A stretch of 64,000 nt of DNA from Vibrio cyclitrophicus (GCA_023206055.1 CP065366.1:2914001-2978000), one strand, 5' to 3'. Numbered from the stretch's first letter, positions 18,366-28,558 are shown. Numbers and translations: made by a program. The notes: generated by a model from the letters alone, not told the origin.

Positions 18366-19877
18366 TCACCCGTATAGTCTCGATACACCAGTGCCTCGAG
18401 ATCCTTTCTGAATTAGCTCTTCGATTCGTTGTATTAACTCTTCCCTATCACTAACATCAATAATGTCTGAGCCAGGGTCAATCACACAATCTTGAAATCC
18501 ACTTTGCTCACTTGCATTAAAATCAATGCCAATCACGCCGATGAACAAACTGCCATTCTCAGTCAAGAAATGCTCTCTTGCCTCATCACAAAGGCCATTA
18601 TCGACTAAGTTTGGGAGTATCCCATTATTAGGAAACTCCTGACCATCACTAAGAATAATGATAATTTTCAACTTCCCGCTGTATTCCTCAACTTCCTCTT
18701 GTGTTGCGCTACTATCTGGTTGTCCATCGTTGAGCACCTGTAAACCGCGAATCAAGCCTTGATAGGCTGCGGTATTACCACCAGCATTCATACCTTGCAC
18801 AATCTCAACTTCATCAATATCACTCGTTAAAGGAAGTACATAATGTCCATTACCTGTTGTTCTTACCATTCCAGAGTGATAGAGGACATTGTCAGCAGAC
18901 CTAAAGTGAAAATTAAATGCAGCATCATCAATCTTATTATTAAACATGTCATCCACTGAGTTGGAATAATCAATCAAGCTTGCTATTTCAAGTCTTCGTC
19001 CATTCATATTCATAACACTTTCAACTGTTTTCGCCTCATAAAACTGCCAAGACTCTTTAGTTGGACAAGCGTCTATGTCACTAGCACAAGCACGAACAGT
19101 ATCGTGTGGCTTATCAGCCCAGTACCCCCAATTCACCTGCTCATAAGTTCTGGTAAATGAGCCGTCCGCTTTGTACCTTAATTGACTACCCGCATAGAGA
19201 GTGTCGGATATTTTATCTTGTACTCTCAAGTTAAAAGGAACGATAGCCAATCGGTTAAGGATAAAAGTATCTCCAGATCGGGGCACAAGGATTCTCAAAG
19301 CTAGCTCATCAACCGCAACTTTCAATGAATCAATTTTTTTCGATACGCTTGAAGTTCCCTGTGACCAGTTACGTGTCATAGAGCCTGAAAAATCAGTAAC
19401 TAATACGACATCGACAATTTTGTCACCTAGGTATTCAGGGTATTTTGCAGCTTCCGCTTCACCAAACAGTGGTTGAGTATCCTCAAATGAAGGAACAAGA
19501 ACATCTGAGAACCATGAGTCATAAAGTGGCGTAGCCTCAACTTCATAGCCGATGATCTCAGTATTATCATTTTCAAGTGTTGGCGCTTGATAGTTACGCT
19601 GCGTCGTGATCTGTATACTACGAATTTCTCTGATATAGTCTCTTACATAAAGTTCTGCCATATCTTGTGCGCTGGCGGCTTTATCATCAATAGTAACCGC
19701 CAATGCCGCAGCTTGTGCTGAATCACGCAAACGACTCGACTCAGTAATGTACCGAGTTCCCTCAACAGCAAAAAAAGTGATTCCTAAAACAGGTACAAGC
19801 GACAAACCTAACCACACAGCAGCAATACCGGCCTGCCTTTTTAAACTAATAAATTGTAATTTTCCGTGTCTGTTCAT
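18366..19877 (-). CDS. tadG: TadG-like pilus assembly protein with von Willebrand A domain
   Basis: 503 residues. A TadG/TadE-type N-terminal region (QAGIAAVWLGLSLVPVLGITFFAVEGTRY) holds one membrane helix. It is followed by a vWA domain with a MIDAS metal site: DFSGSMT, Asp at about 162, and the later ILSDGQEFP strand. Probably membrane-anchored with most of the chain in the periplasm; family members act as minor or pseudo-pilin-like components needed for Flp pilus adhesion. The cysteines in the vWA insert may form disulfides. One base separates it from tadF. Confidence 0.9.
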   Translation of the reverse strand: MNRHGKLQFISLKRQAGIAAVWLGLSLVPVLGITFFAVEGTRYITESSRLRDSAQAAALAVTIDDKAASAQDMAELYVRDYIREIRSIQITTQRNYQAPTLENDNTEIIGYEVEATPLYDSWFSDVLVPSFEDTQPLFGEAEAAKYPEYLGDKIVDVVLVTDFSGSMTRNWSQGTSSVSKKIDSLKVAVDELALRILVPRSGDTFILNRLAIVPFNLRVQDKISDTLYAGSQLRYKADGSFTRTYEQVNWGYWADKPHDTVRACASDIDACPTKESWQFYEAKTVESVMNMNGRRLEIASLIDYSNSVDDMFNNKIDDAAFNFHFRSADNVLYHSGMVRTTGNGHYVLPLTSDIDEVEIVQGMNAGGNTAAYQGLIRGLQVLNDGQPDSSATQEEVEEYSGKLKIIIILSDGQEFPNNGILPNLVDNGLCDEAREHFLTENGSLFIGVIGIDFNASEQSGFQDCVIDPGSDIIDVSDREELIQRIEELIQKGSRGTGVSRLYG

Positions 19878-19878
19878 A

Positions 19879-20424
19879 CTACCTCCCTACCATCACTGAA
19901 CTGGATGATACGACCATTGTTGAAGATAAAGGATCTCCCCAAACACGCGAAAACCATGAATCACTTTCTACACAAAGTGATACTTGATACAGCGGAAAAA
20001 TGATCCCGTCTTCTTCGGGAACCAATAATGTTTTTTGATCAATACCGAGTGTCGTACAGCCTAAGGTGCCATATTGCGGCGAGGCAAATACAGTCCGTAT
20101 TGTTTTGTCTTGTAATGATTCAATTTGAATTGCAACATTGTTGCTAGTTGTATTGAGAAGTCGACTAGAGATACTCTGCATATCTGTTAAGTCTTGTTGA
20201 GATAAGTTAAAACGCTCGTCATAAAAGCGTGTTCGCTCTTTTAAAACATTAACGATAGAGAAAGAAACTCTATCAAGTTGCGCTCGAACTATAAGCTTAT
20301 GGCTCACATCAGTCATAAAGTAAAAAAGTGCAATTAGTACAATCAGCACCAAAAATAGCTCTATACTGAACGATCCTTTACATTTATGAAGAGACGTATG
20401 TTCAGTAAACTTCATCATTCCCAC
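19879..20424 (-). CDS. tadF: TadF-like minor pseudopilin
   Basis: 181 residues with a single N-terminal hydrophobic helix after a short cytoplasmic leader (KCKGSFSIELFLVLIVLIALFYF). G-SFSIE resembles the prepilin-peptidase site of TadE/F pseudopilins (G before a Glu-bearing helix). The rest is a periplasmic domain with two cysteines (LGCTTLG and LCVESD). Its start overlaps the tadE stop by ten bases. Assignment as TadF rests on position between tadE and tadG and on this architecture. Confidence 0.83.
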   Translation of the reverse strand: MGMMKFTEHTSLHKCKGSFSIELFLVLIVLIALFYFMTDVSHKLIVRAQLDRVSFSIVNVLKERTRFYDERFNLSQQDLTDMQSISSRLLNTTSNNVAIQIESLQDKTIRTVFASPQYGTLGCTTLGIDQKTLLVPEEDGIIFPLYQVSLCVESDSWFSRVWGDPLSSTMVVSSSSVMVGR

Positions 20425-20912
20425 CCCTCATGCTCTAGGGTTAGTACAATTGTTCTTTCTATCGCTTCTTCTTGTTGTAAGAACAATGGCCAAATAGCCT
20501 GATGGTTATAAGTCATTTTGATCTCGGCAATACTATAGCCCCCATCACTGGTGACGAGATCCGCGTCAGATGCACTCACATTAGCGATAAAATCTGCATA
20601 ACTTCTATAGTAAAGCCCAGACACAACGAACTTCTCACTCGGAGAGAGAAATGACCATAACGAATTTGGCTCATTTTTTACGGATTTCAGAACTGTGTCA
20701 TAACTGTTATATGAAGAAGACCCTTGATGCACAACTGCTGCTCTCACTGATTCCCTCAGTGAATATTCCAATAAATTTATCGCGTAAATACGATAACCCA
20801 TATCAAATATCATTACAGTCGCGACAATTAAAACGATCGCCCCAAGAGAAAACTCTACAGTAGTTACCCCTCTTTCTCTTTGTTTAAACTTCAACCATTT
20901 CATATTAACCAC
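20415..20912 (-). CDS. tadE: TadE-like minor pseudopilin
   Basis: 165 residues with the TadE-domain N-terminus RERGVTTVEFSLGAIVLIVATVMIF: a prepilin-peptidase site (Gly before VTTVEF) and one helix, then a periplasmic domain. Together with TadF it is thought to be processed by TadV and to initiate or cap the Flp pilus. The start at 20912 directly abuts the tadD stop; an ATG three codons later is an alternative. Confidence 0.87.
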   Translation of the reverse strand: MVNMKWLKFKQRERGVTTVEFSLGAIVLIVATVMIFDMGYRIYAINLLEYSLRESVRAAVVHQGSSSYNSYDTVLKSVKNEPNSLWSFLSPSEKFVVSGLYYRSYADFIANVSASDADLVTSDGGYSIAEIKMTYNHQAIWPLFLQQEEAIERTIVLTLEHEGWE

Positions 20913-21638
20913 CTACTCTAAATTGAGCGGGGAGATCACTCTAGCTATTTGTTGTAGCTCTCTTTGTGAATAATCTTCACCGAGTAACTTCTCAGCGCTT
21001 TGCATATCGCCTAATTTAATAAATGCGATAGCTAAATTAGCTCTGACTTTTTTGTTTGCAGGGTTTCTGTTGTAAACAGGAGAGAGAATTTTTACTACAT
21101 CTGAATATTTATTTTCGGCAAACTTAACCATGGCTAAGTTATTTTTAACCGCAATATCATCATAGCCTTTCATTCTAGCTCTATTAAAAGCATTTTCAGC
21201 GTGAGGGTATCTTCCAAGCATACAATAAGAAATACCCATCATCATTTGGACATCAGAGCTTTCATTACCTATCTCAACAGACTTTCTAAAACTATCTACC
21301 GCCAAATTGTCTAAACCATCGTGGTGGTATATCTCCCCTCTCAATTGCAGTAGATCTTTATTTACAACACCTTGATTCATCAAGTAATCAGCGTAAAACC
21401 GAGCGGATTCGACATCTCCAAGTTCAAAGTAGGCCAACGCCAAAGATTGCATAACATTTATGTCATTAGGGGCTTGAACAAGCTCTCGTTTATAAGCATC
21501 AACCAAACCTTCATAGTTACCTATTTTCTTCAAGCTCTCTATATCTGCATAGCCATCGCTAGTCGGTTGTGATGGGTTGGATGCGCAACCTATAAGAGCC
21601 AATGATATTAATAGAACAATAACTTTTATAATATTCAT
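20913..21638 (-). CDS. tadD: TadD-like tetratricopeptide lipoprotein
   Basis: 241 residues. An N-terminal lipoprotein signal with lipobox LIGC (Cys at 18) is followed by TPR-like repeats, for example NDINVMQSLALAYFELGDVESARFYADYL and a later VRANLAIAFIKLGDMQSAEKLL. Family role: outer-membrane pilotin-like or assembly factor for the secretin. Its start overlaps the tadC stop by 4 bp (ATGA-type coupling). Confidence 0.88.
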   Translation of the reverse strand: MNIIKVIVLLISLALIGCASNPSQPTSDGYADIESLKKIGNYEGLVDAYKRELVQAPNDINVMQSLALAYFELGDVESARFYADYLMNQGVVNKDLLQLRGEIYHHDGLDNLAVDSFRKSVEIGNESSDVQMMMGISYCMLGRYPHAENAFNRARMKGYDDIAVKNNLAMVKFAENKYSDVVKILSPVYNRNPANKKVRANLAIAFIKLGDMQSAEKLLGEDYSQRELQQIARVISPLNLE

Positions 21639-22489
21639 AATTGCCCCCCTAAATCAAAATCCATCTGTGATACACCCGGAGCTAAAATAAGTATCACAAT
21701 AGGGAACATGATTAACAAAATGAGAGGGATACTCATTTTTGCCGATAACTTACCCATTTTTTCTTCTATATTAAGTAATTGCATCTTTCGCATATCTTCC
21801 GCAAGATCAGCCAATATATTTGCCACAGAAGAACCATACTGTATATTTTGAATAATAGTTAAAACAAAGCTAGAAACCTCGGGGGCAGGAAGCCTATTTG
21901 ATAAGTCGTTAAGCGCTCTTTCAATTCCTTTGATCTTCCCGGAATCGGCGGTAATTTTAACTTGGTAACATAAGTTTCTATCAAATCCTTGAAGTTCTTT
22001 AGCTAAATAAGCAAATGAAGCTTCTATTGTCATTCCTGTTTGGACACAAACAGCCATCATGTCTAATAAATACGGTAGGTTTTTTGATATTCTTTTAACT
22101 ACTATTTTCTTTCTTAAATCAAGTATCATATCGGGTAAAATTACAATCGTTAATATCCCTAGACATCCATATAAGGCCAAGTTCATTAAAGTTATATTTA
22201 ACCAAAGTAAATAGATGGTATAAATTGCGATCAAAACTATTTTAAACGGGAAGTAAAGAACAGCGAGTCCTTTCGTATGAAATCCCGCATCTTTGAGCTT
22301 TTGCTCCAGTTCTTTACGATTCTCCTTGCCAAATTTAACAAGGAAGCTTCCCACTTTATGTGTGTTATCTTTTCTCTTGTTTAATCCAAAGAATCTATCC
22401 ATTCGCTTTTTCTTTCGGCTAACAAAATACAAATCAATAAAAAGCACTAAAAGTATGATGACCATAGCCATAATTCCGTAGGTAATCAT
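21635..22489 (-). CDS. tadC: TadC inner-membrane platform protein
   Basis: 284 residues, T2SSF (GspF) domain, with an N-terminal helix and a C-terminal pair of helices. The conserved block LPYLLDMMAVCVQTGMTIEASFAYLAKEL and a glycine-rich YGSSVANILADLAEDMR loop fit TadC. It forms the inner-membrane platform with TadB that couples TadA to pilus assembly. Overlaps tadB by 4 bp. Confidence 0.92.
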   Translation of the reverse strand: MITYGIMAMVIILLVLFIDLYFVSRKKKRMDRFFGLNKRKDNTHKVGSFLVKFGKENRKELEQKLKDAGFHTKGLAVLYFPFKIVLIAIYTIYLLWLNITLMNLALYGCLGILTIVILPDMILDLRKKIVVKRISKNLPYLLDMMAVCVQTGMTIEASFAYLAKELQGFDRNLCYQVKITADSGKIKGIERALNDLSNRLPAPEVSSFVLTIIQNIQYGSSVANILADLAEDMRKMQLLNIEEKMGKLSAKMSIPLILLIMFPIVILILAPGVSQMDFDLGGQL

Positions 22490-23394
22490 AACTTGACCCT
22501 CTTAACTAATAGCCAAACAATGAATAACCCCAAGACTTCACTACCGACTACATAATATAAAATCCATCGACCCGCTGGATCGTTTAAAATAAAATCGATA
22601 TTAGCTGGATGTATTTGACTTATTATCAACACAAAAATGATGGGGATTGCGGCAACCACTTTAGCTGAAATTCTAGCCTCAGAAGTCATGGCCATTTTTT
22701 TCATCTCCATTGTCCGTGCATCAACAAGGACTCGAATCAACCTAGCCAATACACCTTTGAGCTGACCACCGCGACTCAAATTAGCTCGTATAGTAATAGT
22801 AAAAAATATATATTCAGGATAAGGAAATGCGCGACATGATCGCTTGAGAACATGCTCCGCATTCTCACCTAATTTCAAACGCTCACCCATATCTTTAAAC
22901 TGCCTACCGATCTCTCCTGACATATTGTCACCAACAAAACAAAATGCCTGCATTAAACTTTCCCCAGCAGTTACCGCACTCATAAGAATATTTAGTGCAT
23001 CAGGAAACGTTTGCTCGAAATTTCGACGTCTTTTATTTTTCAAGTATTGATAACCGGTAAAAATCAAGAAGCAGGCCAGCAAGGCAAGGTAGAGATAAGA
23101 GTTTAAGGTTAAGAAGTTAAAGATAATAAGGTAGGAAACCCACACAGATATAATGACATATACAATCGAAATGAGGTGACCTCTTGGACCAAGTACCTCT
23201 ATCGTGGGGGAAAGATCATGTTTAAATTCAGACCAGCGTTTTTTCCCAATAAGAGATTGAAAATTAATCGCATCGATACCCTCTTCATCTGCTTGAGCTG
23301 CAGGGAAATAGTTTTTGACTTTACCTTTTTTACTCGGGATAAGTAAAAAGCACGCAAGACCAAACAGTATGAGAGATAGCCATAATATATTCAT
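22486..23394 (-). CDS. tadB: TadB inner-membrane platform protein
   Basis: 302 residues with the T2SSF domain: FPDALNILMSAVTAGESLMQAF and a GGQLKGVLARLIRVLVDARTMEMKKMAMTSEAR segment typical of TadB, flanked by paired hydrophobic helices. Partner of TadC in the Flp pilus base. Overlaps tadA by 4 bp, as expected for tight stoichiometric coupling. Confidence 0.92.
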   Translation of the reverse strand: MNILWLSLILFGLACFLLIPSKKGKVKNYFPAAQADEEGIDAINFQSLIGKKRWSEFKHDLSPTIEVLGPRGHLISIVYVIISVWVSYLIIFNFLTLNSYLYLALLACFLIFTGYQYLKNKRRRNFEQTFPDALNILMSAVTAGESLMQAFCFVGDNMSGEIGRQFKDMGERLKLGENAEHVLKRSCRAFPYPEYIFFTITIRANLSRGGQLKGVLARLIRVLVDARTMEMKKMAMTSEARISAKVVAAIPIIFVLIISQIHPANIDFILNDPAGRWILYYVVGSEVLGLFIVWLLVKRVKL

Positions 23395-24668
23395 GACCCC
23401 TCACCTCTAAATGACTGCATCAACTCATCATATAGCCCATAGAAATGTGCCTTTTTAACCAGTTGTGACCGTTGCATTATCCCCTCAGTTACAAACTTAC
23501 CTCTAACTACCTCCCCGTAATTGACCTCGTCATACTGAAAAGCAAAAATTTCTTCCATCACAACACTGTCACCCTCTAGGCCGACAATTTCTGATATGCT
23601 GGTTACCTTTCTCGTTCCGTCTCTCAGTCTATTAACCTGAACAATCACTTCGATCGCACTAACGATTGCCCGTCTAATCGCATCTAGCGGTTGGTTTAGG
23701 TTTGCCATCATCACCATAGATTCAACACGACCAATGGCATCTCTAGGAGAATTGGAGTGCAACGTTGACATCGAGCCTTCATGACCCGTGTTCATCGCCT
23801 GTAACATCTCAAATGCTTCCGAGCCACGACACTCCCCAAGAATTATTCTATCGGGTCGCATCCGCAGAGCATTAATAACCAAATCTCGCTGCGTCACTAA
23901 GCCCGTGCTTTCAATACTCTCAACTCTCGTTTCTAAGCGAACAAGGTTAGGTTGTTCTAAACGAAGTTCCGCAGCATCCTCAATAGTGACAATACGCTCA
24001 TCATCACTGATGTATTGTGACAGCGCATTAAGTAATGTTGTCTTGCCAGACCCTGTCCCTCCTGAAATAAGTATATTAAGTCGACATCGCGACGCGATTG
24101 AGAGCACTCTCGCCATATCAAATGACATCGAATCAAATTCTACCAACGATTCTAGATCAATATTTTGCTCTCTAAACTTCCGAATCGATATCGTAGTGCC
24201 ATCAAGAGCAATTGGAGGGATGACAATATTAACCCGGCTTCCATCGGCTAAGCGGGCATCTACGGTAGGAGAAAGCTCGTCGACACGTCGACCAACGCGC
24301 GAAGCGATCTGCTTAGCGATATTTAAAAGTTGAGCTTCATCGACAAAAGTAATATCCGAACGCTCAATCTTACCGTGTTTCTCAAAGAAAACGTTATTTG
24401 GTCCATTAACCATAATATCTGTGATCGCGTTATCATCGACCAATGGTTGAATTGGCCCTAAGCCAAACAACTCATCCAGCATACTTTTGACAATACTAGA
24501 ACGCATCATCGTGGTTACGGGACGTTCATAACTTTGAGCAAGTACATCGACTGCACTTTTGACTTGAACTTCCAGCTCACTGCGAGATATGCCTTGAATC
24601 GCCTCAACATCTAGAGCCTCAAAGATCTGCATCCGAAATGACGAATAAATCTCTTTATTAGAACTCAT
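23391..24668 (-). CDS. tadA: TadA/CpaF family pilus assembly and retraction ATPase
   Basis: 425 residues of the type II/IV secretion ATPase family. Visible motifs: Walker A SGGTGSGKTT with Lys at about 209, the Asp box region IVTIEDAAELRL, Walker B-like RIILGECRGSEA, and the His box MNTGHEGSMSTLHSNS. It hydrolyses ATP to drive Flp pilin polymerisation; in Caulobacter the relative CpaF drives both extension and retraction. Overlaps tadZ by 4 bp. Confidence 0.95.
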   Translation of the reverse strand: MSSNKEIYSSFRMQIFEALDVEAIQGISRSELEVQVKSAVDVLAQSYERPVTTMMRSSIVKSMLDELFGLGPIQPLVDDNAITDIMVNGPNNVFFEKHGKIERSDITFVDEAQLLNIAKQIASRVGRRVDELSPTVDARLADGSRVNIVIPPIALDGTTISIRKFREQNIDLESLVEFDSMSFDMARVLSIASRCRLNILISGGTGSGKTTLLNALSQYISDDERIVTIEDAAELRLEQPNLVRLETRVESIESTGLVTQRDLVINALRMRPDRIILGECRGSEAFEMLQAMNTGHEGSMSTLHSNSPRDAIGRVESMVMMANLNQPLDAIRRAIVSAIEVIVQVNRLRDGTRKVTSISEIVGLEGDSVVMEEIFAFQYDEVNYGEVVRGKFVTEGIMQRSQLVKKAHFYGLYDELMQSFRGEGS

Positions 24669-25900
24669 CTACCCACCAATCGAGATAACCAGCCATGTGG
24701 CTTGCCAGAGCTTTGTCCGTTAATTAGGCTTGTCAGTTCTTCAATCGCATTATTGACACTTCGTTCATGCTTATGAGCACGCTTACCTTCAATCAGCAAA
24801 TGAGAAAGCTTCTTGCAGTACACCATATTAAGATCGACTTTCGCACCAAGATATTTATCTAGGTCAGATTGCTCTATAACGAATGTACTTTCTGGTCGAT
24901 GATGATTGGCAAAAGTAACGACTCGGATTCGCTTACCGATTGATATCTGTTTTTGCTCTAGCGCTTCTAGGAGAGATTTTGCATTGCGAATAGAAGAAAC
25001 TGAAGGCTCAAAAACCACGACAACAACATCATAAGTTTCCACGAGTAGTTGAGGATCAACTCTGAAATCTATGCTGCCCGAAAAGTCTTCGATAATGAAG
25101 TTGGTATTTCGGCTCATCAACTCGCATAATATTTGGTTGTAATTAAATATTTTGTCTTGCTTACTCTCCCCTTGAAGAGCAAGTAAGCGAAATGATTTAC
25201 GAACCTTGGTCAAATATGATAGCGCACCTTCGGTATCTAACTCATGAATAGGCACAGCAAACTCATCAATTGCTTTTGAACGAAAGTCTTCTAGACCCAT
25301 TAACACATCAATATTCGAATCGCTGTATTGGTGATCGACCAAAATAGTGTCAATATTTTGCGATGATAATTTTGAACCTAGCTCAGCAGTGATGAAGGAA
25401 GTACCAATCCCTCCCTTACTACCAACAACAGCTACTCGCTTAGCTTTGCGCTTTTTACTAACTCCGGTGTATGTCTCCAAGTTCTTATGTACATTCATAA
25501 CAAAATCAGAGAATTCGAGCTTATTTATCGGCCAAAGTAAGTAATAAAAGCCCATCTCTTTTAGATCTCTAAGAGTCGAAATAGAGTCTTGCCCACCAAT
25601 GACAATTACCCCTTTTCGTGTTGGCAATTTACTAGCAATATCTTGAGCATCGACCAAAATATCTTGGGATTCTGTTAGATCGAGTATGACGATATTATCC
25701 GTTTGTTCAGAATAGAACTTGGGAGATAAGGCTTCCCTCTTAATACAGTGTGGCTCATTCCATCCTTCAAATTGAAACATCTCTTTGACTAAATCTGAGC
25801 ATTCTTTTGATTGATAAATCAGAGCACAACCAGCAGGGCCATTCGTTAGCTCAACAACCTGAGGTGTTGTGTCTTTTATATTTTTGACGAGATCAAACAT
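24665..25900 (-). CDS. tadZ: TadZ/CpaE-like localisation ATPase
   Basis: 411 residues. An N-terminal receiver-like domain lacking a clear phospho-Asp pocket is followed from about residue 150 by a ParA/MinD-type fold with a deviant Walker A (VVGSKGGIGTSFITAELG). Members mark the pole or assembly site and recruit the other Tad proteins. Starts 2 bp after the rcpB stop. Confidence 0.9.
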   Translation of the reverse strand: MFDLVKNIKDTTPQVVELTNGPAGCALIYQSKECSDLVKEMFQFEGWNEPHCIKREALSPKFYSEQTDNIVILDLTESQDILVDAQDIASKLPTRKGVIVIGGQDSISTLRDLKEMGFYYLLWPINKLEFSDFVMNVHKNLETYTGVSKKRKAKRVAVVGSKGGIGTSFITAELGSKLSSQNIDTILVDHQYSDSNIDVLMGLEDFRSKAIDEFAVPIHELDTEGALSYLTKVRKSFRLLALQGESKQDKIFNYNQILCELMSRNTNFIIEDFSGSIDFRVDPQLLVETYDVVVVVFEPSVSSIRNAKSLLEALEQKQISIGKRIRVVTFANHHRPESTFVIEQSDLDKYLGAKVDLNMVYCKKLSHLLIEGKRAHKHERSVNNAIEELTSLINGQSSGKPHGWLSRLVGR

Positions 25901-25902
25901 AA

Positions 25903-26379
25903 CTAGATTCCCTCTACCAATCTTTCCTTGTGAGCGACCTGACGAACTCTCGCTGCCTCAGAGAAACAATTACGGCTAAATTCCGAGCCTTCTATTTGGG
26001 GAATATCACACTTTTGAGTCATTAAGGTGTGATAAGTAATCGTGACTTTAAGATCTTTACTCTGATTATCGTTTCTTTTAATTGCAAATGACTCAGCCAC
26101 GACAGCAAGAGTAGGAAAGTCAGCAATCGCTTTGCTAACAACTTTCTTGCCTTTGTTGGTGCGATATTCGAAAAGGTAAGAAGCTCCAGAATCTATCTCT
26201 TGCACTTTTTGCAACAAATCTACAAGTTGTGCCTGCGTCTCTCTCAATGACATCACAGTGAAGGTATAAGTGTGCGTTTCTGGGTAAACCAAATATTCCG
26301 CGCCTTTTCCATTGAAGTAACGTTCAGTACAACCAGAGAGCAGCAACATAAATAAAACAGCAAATAAACAATGTCTCAT
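25903..26379 (-). CDS. rcpB: RcpB-like lipoprotein of the tad secretin complex
   Basis: 158 residues with a lipoprotein signal (LFMLLLSGC, lipobox Cys at 17) and no well-known domain. Position between the secretin gene (4-bp overlap) and tadZ matches rcpB in Pasteurellaceae and Vibrio tad operons, where it stabilises the outer-membrane channel. Assigned mainly by position and lipobox. Two further cysteines (QKCDIP and RNCFSE) may form a disulfide. Confidence 0.72.
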   Translation of the reverse strand: MRHCLFAVLFMLLLSGCTERYFNGKGAEYLVYPETHTYTFTVMSLRETQAQLVDLLQKVQEIDSGASYLFEYRTNKGKKVVSKAIADFPTLAVVAESFAIKRNDNQSKDLKVTITYHTLMTQKCDIPQIEGSEFSRNCFSEAARVRQVAHKERLVEGI

Positions 26380-27737
26380 CGGATAAACCCTCCTTCAGAA
26401 AGTAACTCAATTGCCGGCTCATTCCCTTTGATGGCCGGAGTCGGGTCCCCAATATTTAACCAACGGTAAAAAGTCGATGTGCGCTGTATTTGTGGAATTT
26501 GAACGTCTTTACTCTTTAATGGCTTCACTAAATTAACGGTTGCCACAATGATCAATTCGGTACGACGACGATCCGTATTTGATTTTCTGAATGCAGCTCC
26601 AAGCAGTGGAATGTCGCCGAGCAATGGTGTTTTCTGTAGCTCTTCTAAGTCAGAACTACTCATTAAACCGCCCAAGACAAAACTATCACCATCTCCTAAC
26701 TCAACAGTTGTCATTGCGCGTCGCGTAGCTAGTTGTGGGACTTCAATACCTGCAGCTTGAATATAACGTTCAACTTCACTGACTTCAGGCATAAGTTGCA
26801 TGCGAATCCTTTCGTCGCTATGTACCTTTGCAGTAAGCCCAAGACGAACACCATATTCACGGAAAGTGATGTTAATAGCGTCACCAGTAGCAACAATAAC
26901 CGGTATCTCACCACCAACTAGGAAACTCGCAGACTCTCCGGAAACAACCGTTAAGTTTGGCTCAGCTAGGATTTGAGCTATATTTTCGTTCCCTAAAGCT
27001 GTAATAACTGTTGTCAAATCAGCAGCATCAAATTGTTGGAATAAAAACTCTCCCACGTTAGCCCCAACACTTGACCAATCAACACCAATTGTTTGCCCAA
27101 AGGTTTCGGTTACTTGAGCCACCGAAATTTTCACATTAACCTGTTGAACAGCAGCGACTTGCAGTTGTTCAATGATCCCGTCCCACGTCATGTTTCTTGC
27201 AAATATGAGTGATTCAGACTCTGGTACAGAGATAGTTTCATTCTCATACGTAAATTGCTGAGTATCTTCATAACGAGCTACCTTATCCCTAGATAGCATC
27301 GTGGCGATTAAGCGGTATATATTGTCACGCTCTTCCTCACTATTTACGACGCCACTAACAACTACCTGTTCACCAATAGATTCTATTTTTATATCAAGAT
27401 TTGGGTAGAAAGCACGTAACTGTCTTCGCACATGACTCAAGTCAATATCGACAACGATACGGTCAGAAAGCAGAATCTTCTTACCTTCTCCATAAATAAT
27501 TATCTTTGATTGACCTATCTCCTTAGCAAATATAACAACTGTATTTTCGTCTACTACGTTGTAATCAGCTATATCAGGAGCACTAATGAAAACCGTTGAT
27601 ATTGGCTCGCCAACTCGAATATGGTGACCGTCATTTTGGGTTATATAAGTTTCCGCATTCGCGCTGAGTGAAAGCGATATACATAACAGCATCAAGCAGA
27701 ACTGAGTTAATAACTCTAAGAGTTTTTCTGTTTTCAT
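26376..27737 (-). CDS. rcpA: RcpA/CpaC outer-membrane secretin of the Flp pilus
   Basis: 453 residues with a signal peptide (ISLSLSANA), a pilus-secretin N-terminal domain, a BON-like segment at about residues 100-150 (IESIGEQVVVSGVVNSEEER) and the C-terminal secretin domain. The secretin signature VPQLATRRAMTTVELGDGDS and the LGGLMSS strand are clear. It forms the multimeric channel through which the pilus exits. Starts one base before the rcpC stop. Confidence 0.93.
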   Translation of the reverse strand: MKTEKLLELLTQFCLMLLCISLSLSANAETYITQNDGHHIRVGEPISTVFISAPDIADYNVVDENTVVIFAKEIGQSKIIIYGEGKKILLSDRIVVDIDLSHVRRQLRAFYPNLDIKIESIGEQVVVSGVVNSEEERDNIYRLIATMLSRDKVARYEDTQQFTYENETISVPESESLIFARNMTWDGIIEQLQVAAVQQVNVKISVAQVTETFGQTIGVDWSSVGANVGEFLFQQFDAADLTTVITALGNENIAQILAEPNLTVVSGESASFLVGGEIPVIVATGDAINITFREYGVRLGLTAKVHSDERIRMQLMPEVSEVERYIQAAGIEVPQLATRRAMTTVELGDGDSFVLGGLMSSSDLEELQKTPLLGDIPLLGAAFRKSNTDRRRTELIIVATVNLVKPLKSKDVQIPQIQRTSTFYRWLNIGDPTPAIKGNEPAIELLSEGGFIR

Positions 27738-28558
27738 TAGAGTTCATCTCCTTGATTAGATAAACGACTCGCCCCTCTTAGCTCTGCGACTCCACTGTAA
27801 TTTTCAATAACATTTCTTACGTTAGCTTGGACAGGCTCTTCGTATTCATAAGAACGATATACTTCAAGGTGCATTGTTTTCTCAGCTATCGAAAGTCGAG
27901 CAATATCTTTAGGATCAATCTCCAAAATTATAATAATGGCGTCTTCTTGACTTGCTTGGGTATCAGCTCTGATCAAAGAGTCATTTTCTTCGTTTTGCTC
28001 TACACCCAGTACTTTTGCATTTCTTAATAAATGTTTTGCATGAACCCCTGTATATTCAATTGTGGCTTCTTCTACGGAGAGGTTATCTTGAGGAGAGCTT
28101 ATCGCGAGTATGTCTACAAAAACTCCGGGTCTAATATAACCGGCGACCAAATTCTCACGGCTCACTTGGAGAGGAAAAGGCTCTTTTCCATCAGAAATCA
28201 ACAAATCTATATAGCCTGAATTGCCTTTTGCCACTTGAAATTCGGGCATAACTAAACTGCCGGCAATTATATTTCGGTTAAGTAGAGTAGAGGGTGAAAA
28301 GTCGAGTTCAATATCTGAGCGTACACCTTTTTCTAAAGCCAAATCTAGCAAGATCTGCTCTCGCACGACCTGCTCTGAAGACAGAGGTTTCCCTCTATCC
28401 AGATCTGTCTTTGCACGCCAAACTTGGACGTAAACATCTTCTTTTGTAGGTGAGGTAACAGTCTCTTTGGTTTGATTATCGCTTGGATTTAATATTAAAC
28501 CGTACACCCCTAAACCTATTGCAATTAAAGCAATGATAATGGCTAATCTGGAACGCAT
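27737..28558 (-). CDS. rcpC: RcpC/CpaB-like Flp pilus assembly protein
   Basis: 273 residues with one N-terminal membrane helix (LAIIIALIAIGLGVYGLIL) followed by a SAF-type domain (PLSSEQVVREQIL...RNIIAGSLVMPEF) and the CpaB core GYIRPGVFVDILAI. It is a periplasmic component connecting the inner platform to the secretin. End and start overlap neighbours by one base each. Confidence 0.88.
   Translation of the reverse strand: MRSRLAIIIALIAIGLGVYGLILNPSDNQTKETVTSPTKEDVYVQVWRAKTDLDRGKPLSSEQVVREQILLDLALEKGVRSDIELDFSPSTLLNRNIIAGSLVMPEFQVAKGNSGYIDLLISDGKEPFPLQVSRENLVAGYIRPGVFVDILAISSPQDNLSVEEATIEYTGVHAKHLLRNAKVLGVEQNEENDSLIRADTQASQEDAIIIILEIDPKDIARLSIAEKTMHLEVYRSYEYEEPVQANVRNVIENYSGVAELRGASRLSNQGDEL

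Noticed and set aside
23788..24333. 181-codon open frame antisense to tadA
   Set aside because: It lies entirely within the tadA coding region on the other strand, has a low-complexity Ser/Arg-rich product and no ribosome binding site; tadA itself is unmistakable.
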